Positions 59,139 through 64,000 of a DNA stretch of 64,000 bases are shown here, in pieces. The notes beneath the pieces were generated by a model. The model saw nothing but the letters and a program-made list of their open reading frames with translations. It made no database searches and was not told the origin of the DNA. The position numbers and the translations under genes are program-made. The first letter of the stretch is position 1; each line of letters begins with the position of its first letter. The DNA comes from Streptomyces sp. Je 1-79 (GTDB taxonomy: Bacteria > Actinomycetota > Actinomycetes > Streptomycetales > Streptomycetaceae): the NCBI RefSeq assembly GCF_025195125.1, contig NZ_JAMGSL010000015.1, forward strand, positions 62,001-126,000, written 5' to 3'.

Positions 59139-60383
59139 TCAGCGCTGGGCGCGGCGGCGCGTGGTGAACCAGGCCAGCGAGCCGAGGGCCACGAGAGCGG
59201 CGGCCGTCAGGGCGGCGTACAGCGACGTCGTCGAGTCGGAGCCCGTGGTGGCGAGGGAACCGGTCGTGGCCGGGGCGGAGGCGGCCGGCGGCGTCGAGGA
59301 CGCGGACGCGGCCGGCGCGGCGGCGGAGCTGCTGGTGGAGGGCGTCACGGACGGGGTGGTGGAAGGCGTCGTGGACGGGGTGGTGGAGGGGGTCGTGGTG
59401 GGCGTGGGGGTGGCCTTCACCGGGCCGAGCGTGATCTTCGTGTCGGCGGCACCCGCGAAGGGATAGCTGTTCCCGGCGTCCAGGAACGTCTCGGTCCGCA
59501 GGGTGATCGGCGTGGGGCCGGTGACCGCGGTGCCGGCGGCCAGCTTGATCCGCAGGGGCACGACGCGCTCGCCCGCGTCGACGCCGAAGCCCTTCGGGAT
59601 CGACGGGAGGGTCGCGAGGAAGTCGTCGCCCTTCATGACCTTCCACCGGCCGTCCACCTTCGCCTCCACGACCAGGCCTGCGTTCCGTACCTTGCTGTCG
59701 CCGTAGGAGGCGATCAGCTGGGTACGGATGGCCTGGTTGAACGCGCCGTGCCCGCCCACCTCGTAGTGCAGGTCCAGGCTCTGGCACCGGGTCTCGGGGA
59801 GACCCTCGCAGCCGCCGGTCCGGTCCAGCCAGGTGCGGAACGTGCCAGGCTGGTTGTTCGGGGCCACGTCGAAGGTCAGGGTGTCCGGGCGCTCCAGTTC
59901 GTGCTGGACGCTGGAGGCCGTCAGCTCGAAGCCGCCGTTGACCGTCGGGTAGGACTTGGTGAGGCCGATGGTGACCTTCCACGTCAGCTTGGAGCCGGCC
60001 GGGACCTTGAAGCCGTCGCCGGCGTTGCCGGAGGCCGGGTGGAAGAGGCCCTGCCAGCCACCGTCCTGGTGGCCGACGAACGCGGCGGTCGCGGGCGCGT
60101 TCACGGGCTCGACGCGGTAGGTGACGTCGGCGGTCTGGAGCGGGCTCGGTCCGTTCTGGTCGAGCAGCAGCCACGGGTGGTACTGGCGCGCCTTGGTGCC
60201 GGGGTTCTCCACGGTCAGCTCGAAGGTCTCGGTGGCGCCGCCCCGGGTGAGCGGCCCGCTCGAGGCGGGCGTTCCGAGCTCGACACGGAGCAGCGGCCGG
60301 CTGTCGGCGTGGGCGGTGAAGGGGACGAGCGCGGTACCGGCGATCGCGGCGACGACGACGGCGGAGCGGGCGCGAGCGAGCAT
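59139..60383 (-). CDS. Sortase-anchored (LAxTG) surface protein
   Basis: A 414-residue exported protein. The signal peptide spans residues 1-26 (cleavage after FTAHA). The mature part has two or so beta-sandwich domains (about 30-320). A Thr/Pro/Ser/Ala-rich stalk (about 325-370) leads to the sorting signal SLATTGSD, a hydrophobic helix and TRRRAQR. LATTG fits the LAxTG motif recognised by class E sortases of Streptomyces, so it is likely fixed to the peptidoglycan. Function is unknown. The ATG at 60383 has purine-rich sequence upstream. Confidence 0.86.
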   Translation of the reverse strand: MLARARSAVVVAAIAGTALVPFTAHADSRPLLRVELGTPASSGPLTRGGATETFELTVENPGTKARQYHPWLLLDQNGPSPLQTADVTYRVEPVNAPATAAFVGHQDGGWQGLFHPASGNAGDGFKVPAGSKLTWKVTIGLTKSYPTVNGGFELTASSVQHELERPDTLTFDVAPNNQPGTFRTWLDRTGGCEGLPETRCQSLDLHYEVGGHGAFNQAIRTQLIASYGDSKVRNAGLVVEAKVDGRWKVMKGDDFLATLPSIPKGFGVDAGERVVPLRIKLAAGTAVTGPTPITLRTETFLDAGNSYPFAGAADTKITLGPVKATPTPTTTPSTTPSTTPSTTPSVTPSTSSSAAAPAASASSTPPAASAPATTGSLATTGSDSTTSLYAALTAAALVALGSLAWFTTRRRAQR

Positions 60384-60705
60384 GAGTGGATTCCCCCCAG
60401 GAATCGTCGAGGACGCGCTGACGCGGGGTCAGCGAGCCCTTGAGGGCATGGCGGTGCGGTGTGATCTGATGCGCAGAGGTGCGAGGAGTCGGCAGAGCGC
60501 CGACTCCGTGGAGCGAAGTGCTGGACTCCCGCTTCCCGTCCGGTCTTGCATTCCCCCCGGCGGCCTGCGGTGTGCCCTCATGATGGGCCACGCACGGTCG
60601 CTGATTCATCGTCACCGTGTCACCACTGGGCAACAGAGGTTCCCGGGCGTTGCCCGGCACCACGCCCGGGCCTGACGGGCGGTCAGGCTCGCGGGGCCGA
60701 CCGGC
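60384..60705. promoter_or_regulatory. Promoter region upstream of the LAxTG protein gene
   Basis: A 322-base non-coding stretch. It contains a 9-bp perfect hairpin (GGAGTCGGC at 60485-60493 with 60499-60507), otherwise only leader sequence. No gene is supported. Confidence 0.5.
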
Positions 60706-60966
60706 TCACTCGGCCGCGTAGGCTCCGGCGAAGTAGTCGAGCCCGGGATCAGGCGGCCCGCACCGCAGGATCGCTTCCACGGCCGGCCACACCTCGACCG
60801 GTACGGGATACCAGTCGAGCATCCAGGGGTCGCCCGGGTCCGGCGTGATCACTTCCCGGAGCCGTAGAAGCTGCTCGCGACTGACGGGAAACTGCGTACG
60901 CAGGAATTCGTCCGCCTTGCTGTACCCCTCCAGGGTCCAGACGACATGGGGCTCTTCTGTGGACAT
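60706..60966 (-). CDS. Small conserved hypothetical protein
   Basis: An 86-residue cytoplasmic protein rich in Pro and aromatic residues (HVVWTLEGYSKADEFLRTQF, WMLDWYPVPVEVWPAVEAIL), ending FAGAYAAE. The composition and third-position GC match coding DNA. I do not recognise the family. ATG 60966 is preceded by GGGG. Confidence 0.68.
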   Translation of the reverse strand: MSTEEPHVVWTLEGYSKADEFLRTQFPVSREQLLRLREVITPDPGDPWMLDWYPVPVEVWPAVEAILRCGPPDPGLDYFAGAYAAE

Positions 60967-61013
60967 CCCCGGATCGTACGAGACGAGGCCCGCCCCGGCC
61001 GTCGTGCACGGGG

Positions 61014-61229
61014 CTACGGTGACTCGACGGTCCTACCGCTCCGGCGAGGCCTCCCCCGGTAGATCACCCAGAGACTGACCAGAACCAGTAGCGTTCCGCA
61101 GATCGGCCACCCCACGGACCCGCCGTCGCGGTAGGTCTGGATGCCCGTCGTAAGAAGCAGGACGGAGACGGGCAGCCCTGCCCAGTCGGCTGCTCTGCTC
61201 AATCTCGCGGGGAGGGATGACTCGTTCAC
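61014..61229 (-). CDS. Small two-helix membrane protein
   Basis: A 71-residue protein predicted to have two transmembrane helices (WAGLPVSVLLLTTGIQTY and WPICGTLLVLVSLWVIY) followed by a basic Arg-rich tail. The GTG at 61229 is chosen for its AGGA at good spacing; GTG 61253 and 61262 are in-frame alternatives. Family unknown. It lies 47 bases from the next minus-strand gene. Confidence 0.55.
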   Translation of the reverse strand: MNESSLPARLSRAADWAGLPVSVLLLTTGIQTYRDGGSVGWPICGTLLVLVSLWVIYRGRPRRSGRTVESP

Positions 61230-61345
61230 AGCCTGATCCTGGCAGTCGCTCACCCCTCCCACCAGATGTCATCGTCCGCCGGTGGCCACGGATCACGGAT
61301 TCGCTTGCCTGCAGCCTGGCGGCTCCACCCCGCAGGGAGATGTCA

Positions 61346-61858
61346 TCAACAGGCGCCGCACGAACAGCCGGCGGCCGCCTTCGCCTGCTCCGGCGTCTGC
61401 GCCGGGTCGATGGCCTGCTCCTCGGGGGTGCAGCAGGCCGTGGTGCCGCAGCAGGCGTCGGGCGTGGTCTCGGCGGCCTTGGTGAGGGTGTCGGCGTCGG
61501 CCTTCACGACGTAGACCTCCCAGGGCTCCTTGCCGGGGGCGGTCACCCAGACCTTGTCCTGGAGGGCGTAACAGCATGCGGTGTCGTTCTCCTCGAAGGT
61601 GGCCAGTCCGGCGTCCCTCAGGCGGGTGGTGGCGCCGGTGACCTGTTCGGTGCTCTCGACCTCCACGCCGAGGTGGTCGAGCCGGGTGTCCTCACCGGCC
61701 TCTCCCTCGATGAGAACGAGCTTGAGCGGCGGCTCGGCCACCGCGAAGTTGGCGTATCCGGGGCGACGCTTCGCGGGTTCGACACCGAACAGCTTCGAGT
61801 AGAACGCGACGGAGCCTTCGAGGTCGGCGACGCGGAGAGCGAGCTGGACGCGGGACAT
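61346..61858 (-). CDS. arsI: ArsI/CadI-family metalloenzyme (VOC fold)
   Basis: A 170-residue vicinal-oxygen-chelate protein of the ArsI/CadI heavy-metal family. It starts MSRVQLALRVADLEGSVAFYSKLFG and has PGYANFAVAEPPLKLVLIEG, DHLGVEVES (metal-ligand His), DTACCYALQDKVWVTAPG (thiol pair Cys-Cys) and PWEVYVVKAD (Glu ligand). The usual N-terminal His of ArsI is replaced by Gln, as in CadI, so lyase activity versus metal sequestration is uncertain. A Cys-rich tail (ACCGTTACC and GCSCGAC) may add metal binding. GGGAG lies six bases before the start. It is divergent from arsR. Confidence 0.88.
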   Translation of the reverse strand: MSRVQLALRVADLEGSVAFYSKLFGVEPAKRRPGYANFAVAEPPLKLVLIEGEAGEDTRLDHLGVEVESTEQVTGATTRLRDAGLATFEENDTACCYALQDKVWVTAPGKEPWEVYVVKADADTLTKAAETTPDACCGTTACCTPEEQAIDPAQTPEQAKAAAGCSCGAC

Positions 61859-61887
61859 GGCGGTCTCCCTGATCTTCAGGTCCGGCA

Positions 61888-61911
61888 CTGTTTCGATACT
61901 TGTCGATACAG
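61888..61911. promoter_or_regulatory. ArsR-type operator
   Basis: CTGTTTCGA (61888-61896) and TCGATACAG (61903-61911) form a 9-bp inverted repeat with one mismatch and a 6-base centre, between arsI and arsR. It is a likely ArsR binding site serving both directions. Confidence 0.72.
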
Positions 61912-61962
61912 CTTGGCAGGGTCGACGTTGCCACCGGATTAGATGCCTGTCAACATAGACGC

Positions 61963-62349
61963 ATGTCGAAATCAGAGGTGCTGGTGATCGGACAGGACGA
62001 GCAGGCGGCGTGCTGCTCGCCGATGGTCCGTGAGCCGCTGGGCGAAGAAGACGCCGTCGACCTGGCCAAGATGTTCAAGGCCCTGTCGGACCCGATTCGG
62101 CTGCGCCTGCTCTCTCTGATCGCCTCGCATGAGGGCGGCGAAGCCTGCGTGTGTGACCTGACCGGCCCGTTCGACGTGTCCCAGCCGACGATCTCCCACC
62201 ACCTGAAGGTGCTGAGGGAAGCGGGCCTGGTGGGCTCGGAACGACGCGGCACCTGGGTCTACTACTGGGTGCTGCCCGCCGCCCTCGCCCGACTCTCCTC
62301 CCTCCTCCAGGGGCCGGCCGAAGCCGTACCGGCCGGAGTGGGCAGATGA
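61963..62349 (+). CDS. arsR: ArsR-family metalloregulator
   Basis: A 128-residue winged-helix repressor. The N-terminus has a CCSP pair; the metal site in helix alpha-3 is EACVCDLTGPFDVSQPTISHHLKVLREAGLV, the classic ArsR CxC pattern, and SQPTISHHLKVL is the recognition helix. It represses the ars operon until arsenite or a similar metal binds. ATG 61963 lies 51 bases after the operator palindrome. The aquaporin gene overlaps its stop (ATGA). Confidence 0.93.
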   Translation: MSKSEVLVIGQDEQAACCSPMVREPLGEEDAVDLAKMFKALSDPIRLRLLSLIASHEGGEACVCDLTGPFDVSQPTISHHLKVLREAGLVGSERRGTWVYYWVLPAALARLSSLLQGPAEAVPAGVGR

Positions 62350-63086
62350 CGCCTTCCCTCGGGCGCCGCGCCCTGGCCGAGCTGGTCGGTAGCGGTGCCC
62401 TCGTCGCGATCGTGGTCGGCTCCGGCATCCAGGCCACCGCGCTGACCCATGACACCGCCCTCCAGCTGCTCGCCAACTCGCTCGCCACGGTCTTCGGTCT
62501 CGGCATGCTGATCGCCCTGCTCGGCCCGGTCTCGGGGGCCCACTTCAATCCGGCCGTGACACTCGCCGTGTGGTGGACCGGACGCCGCGAGGGGGACGGG
62601 CTGGAACTGCGCGCCGTAGCGGCCTACGTGCCCGCGCAGGTCGTCGGCGGTATCGGCGGAGCCGTACTGGCGAACGCGATGTTCGCCGAACCCCTCGTCC
62701 GGCTCTCCAGCCACGACCGGTCCGCCGGTCACCTGTGGCTCGGCGAGATCGTCGCCACCACCGGTCTGGTTCTCCTGGTCCTCGGCCTGGGACGCACGGC
62801 TCAGCAGCGTCTCGGCCCGGTCCTCGTGGCGTCCTACATCGGCGCGGCCTACTGGTTCACCTCGTCCACCAGCTTCGCCAACCCGGCCGTGACCATCGCG
62901 CGCGCCTTCTCGGACACCTTCGCGGGCATCGCCCCGGCCTCCGTGCCGACCTTCATCGCCGCCCAACTCCTCGGTGCCGGGGTCGGCGTCGCCCTGGCGG
63001 TCGCCCTCTTCGGCCGTTCCGCGCCGGCGCCCGACGCCGTACCCGCATCGACAGGCGAGCCGGAACTCGCTGCCGCCGGCCGCTGA
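62346..63086 (+). CDS. aqpS: Aquaporin-family arsenite channel (AqpS-like)
   Basis: A 246-residue MIP-family channel with six transmembrane helices and two NPA boxes (HFNPAVTLAVWW and FANPAVTIARAF). MIP proteins conduct glycerol, water or As(OH)3. Its position between arsR and arsC is the arrangement known from Sinorhizobium meliloti, where AqpS releases arsenite made by ArsC. The ATG at 62346 overlaps the arsR stop by 4 bases. No arsB/acr3 pump gene is present in the cluster. Confidence 0.9.
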   Translation: MTPSLGRRALAELVGSGALVAIVVGSGIQATALTHDTALQLLANSLATVFGLGMLIALLGPVSGAHFNPAVTLAVWWTGRREGDGLELRAVAAYVPAQVVGGIGGAVLANAMFAEPLVRLSSHDRSAGHLWLGEIVATTGLVLLVLGLGRTAQQRLGPVLVASYIGAAYWFTSSTSFANPAVTIARAFSDTFAGIAPASVPTFIAAQLLGAGVGVALAVALFGRSAPAPDAVPASTGEPELAAAGR

Positions 63087-63112
63087 ACCGCCCCGACACA
63101 GGAAGTCCGCCC

Positions 63113-63532
63113 GTGAGCACTCCCGCGATCCCGTCCGTACTGTTCGTCTGCGTCCACAACGCGGGCCGGTCCCAGATGGCCGCCGCCTTCCTCACCCACC
63201 TCGGCGGCGACCGGGTCGAGGTCCGCTCCGCCGGTTCCGCCCCGGCCGACACGGTGAACCCGTCCGTCGTCGCGGCCATGTCGGAAGTCGGCATCGACCT
63301 CTCCGCCGAGACACCGAAGGTGCTCACCACCGAAGCCGTCCAGGCGTCCGACGTGGTCATCACCATGGGCTGCGGCGACGCCTGCCCCTACCTCCCCGGA
63401 AAGCGCTACCTCGACTGGAAGCTGGAGGACCCCGCCGGCCAGGGCGTGGCCGCCGTACGTCGGATCCGCGATGCCATCGCGGAGCGCATCCGCGGCTTGC
63501 TGGGCGAACTCGGCATCGAGGCACGCCCGTAA
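63113..63532 (+). CDS. arsC: Arsenate reductase (LMW phosphatase type)
   Basis: A 139-residue low-molecular-weight phosphatase-fold enzyme. The catalytic P-loop is CVHNAGRS (C13 to R19, the CX5R motif). Additional redox cysteines appear in MGCGDACPYLPGKRY. It reduces arsenate to arsenite with thioredoxin or mycothiol/mycoredoxin; the mechanism in actinobacteria is not fixed by sequence. GTG 63113 has GGAAG upstream. It is the third gene of the arsR-aqpS-arsC operon. Confidence 0.92.
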   Translation: MSTPAIPSVLFVCVHNAGRSQMAAAFLTHLGGDRVEVRSAGSAPADTVNPSVVAAMSEVGIDLSAETPKVLTTEAVQASDVVITMGCGDACPYLPGKRYLDWKLEDPAGQGVAAVRRIRDAIAERIRGLLGELGIEARP

Positions 63533-63653
63533 AGGCTCCGCGTATACGCCCACCTGATGCCGAGCAGCCGTGAGCGGACCCGGAAGGCGATCGCGTCCGT
63601 CTACGCGGCCCCGTCGCCCTGCCGGCCCCCGGACGGCCCACGGGCACGAAGAA

Positions 63654-63688
63654 GCCCCCTACCCGCTGGGAACCAGCAGGTAGGGGGC
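63654..63688 (-). terminator. Hairpin terminator of gpm
   Basis: GCCCCCTACC (63654-63663) with 63679-63688, extended by GCTGG/CCAGC inside a C-A mismatch; 17 bases after the mutase stop. Confidence 0.8.
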
Positions 63689-63705
63689 CATCTCGTACGC
63701 GGTGG

Positions 63706-64000
63706 TTACTTCTTGCCCTGGTTCTTCACGGCCTCGATCGCCGAGGCCGCCGCCTCCGGGTCGAGGTACGTGCCGCCCGGGTTCAGGGGCTTGAAGTTCT
63801 CGTCCAGTTCGTACGTCAGCGGGATGCCCGTCGGGATGTTCAGGCCCGCGATGTCCTCGTCCGAGATGCCGTCCAGGTGCTTGACCAGGGCGCGCAGGCT
63901 GTTGCCGTGGGCCGCGATCAGGACCGTCTTGCCGTCCAGGAGGTCCGGGACGATGCCGTCGTACCAGTACGGCAGCATCCGGTCGACGACGTCCTTCAGG
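63706..64000 (-). CDS. gpmA: 2,3-bisphosphoglycerate-dependent phosphoglycerate mutase, 3' end (partial)
   Basis: The last 97 codons of a dPGM-type phosphoglycerate mutase are in the window; the 5' part and the RHG catalytic histidine lie outside. The second catalytic histidine is in VLIAAHGNSLRALVKHLDGISDEDI, followed by NIPTGIPLTYELDENFKP, the standard GpmA C-terminal strand and helix. It interconverts 3- and 2-phosphoglycerate in glycolysis. The stop is followed by a hairpin terminator. Confidence 0.95.
   Translation of the reverse strand, partial: LKDVVDRMLPYWYDGIVPDLLDGKTVLIAAHGNSLRALVKHLDGISDEDIAGLNIPTGIPLTYELDENFKPLNPGGTYLDPEAAASAIEAVKNQGKK

Overview
The window is high-GC actinobacterial chromosome and almost certainly Streptomyces. 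Support comes from GC-saturated third codon positions, frequent GTG starts and family content typical of that genus. These include a CdgB-type diguanylate cyclase, the shared sugar-transport ATPase MsiK, an HbpS/SenS/SenR haem-redox module, DasR-type dre sites, sortase-E type LAxTG surface proteins, PhoR-PhoP-PhoU with PHO boxes, and a GroEL2 ending in GGMPGGDMDF behind CIRCE elements. From memory, the gene order matches the conserved core arm of S. coelicolor read in reverse; I could not run an alignment. No phage, insertion sequence or CRISPR array was seen.

Layout. 1-1.8 kb: end of murQ and a PTS EIIBC permease (amino-sugar recycling). 1.8-10.3 kb: accessory genes, namely a barstar-domain protein, a secreted tripeptidyl-aminopeptidase-like hydrolase, an RTX-like repeat protein, an isochorismatase-family hydrolase with a divergent GlxA-type regulator, DUF2000, an AraC regulator and a coupled GNAT/SRPBCC pair. 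10.4-14.8 kb: groEL2, a cold-shock gene, then a minus-strand operon of a threonine-synthase-family PLP enzyme and a ThiS/MoaD-type sulfur carrier, preceded by what reads as a complete SAM-I (S-box) riboswitch. 14.9-20.4 kb: gpgS, a wall-anchored DUF11 protein, otsA, otsB, DUF3263. 20.4-25.1 kb: a DasR-type locus (sugar-binding lipoprotein, nagK, nagA, a PfkB kinase). 25.1-34.4 kb: a carbohydrate-binding membrane protein, cdgB, flavin reductase, arfB, terD, an M1 peptidase lipoprotein, hbpS and senS-senR. 34.4-44.6 kb: flavoenzymes, a quinone oxidoreductase behind a SoxR box, GNAT, an APH-type kinase and a coiled-coil/Mrr-nuclease/TerD fusion. 44.6-47.5 kb: tRNA-Thr, msiK, a small secreted protein and a nucleotidyltransferase. 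47.5-54.0 kb: minus-strand housekeeping genes carD, ispD, ispF, cysS, rlmB and a DoxX-family gene. 54-58.7 kb: a lipoprotein, phoP-phoR, phoU and a tiny Cys-rich protein. 58.8-64 kb: a decayed GNAT, a sortase-anchored protein, two small genes, an arsenic/heavy-metal locus (arsI/cadI divergent from arsR-aqpS-arsC) and the end of a phosphoglycerate mutase gene.

How parts work together. MsiK is the usual ATPase partner of sugar ABC systems whose binding protein (20.4 kb) lies here without permeases, and both loci carry dre-like sites. GpgS, OtsA and OtsB are compatible-solute or trehalose enzymes. PhoR-PhoP-PhoU form one regulatory unit.

The most interesting locus is 13.04-14.80 kb. A SAM-sensing leader sits before a threonine-synthase relative whose cofactor-binding motifs depart from canonical ThrC, followed by a sulfur-carrier protein that ends Gly-Gly-Cys instead of Gly-Gly. 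Together these suggest a sulfur-amino-acid (homocysteine or cysteine) pathway rather than simple threonine synthesis.
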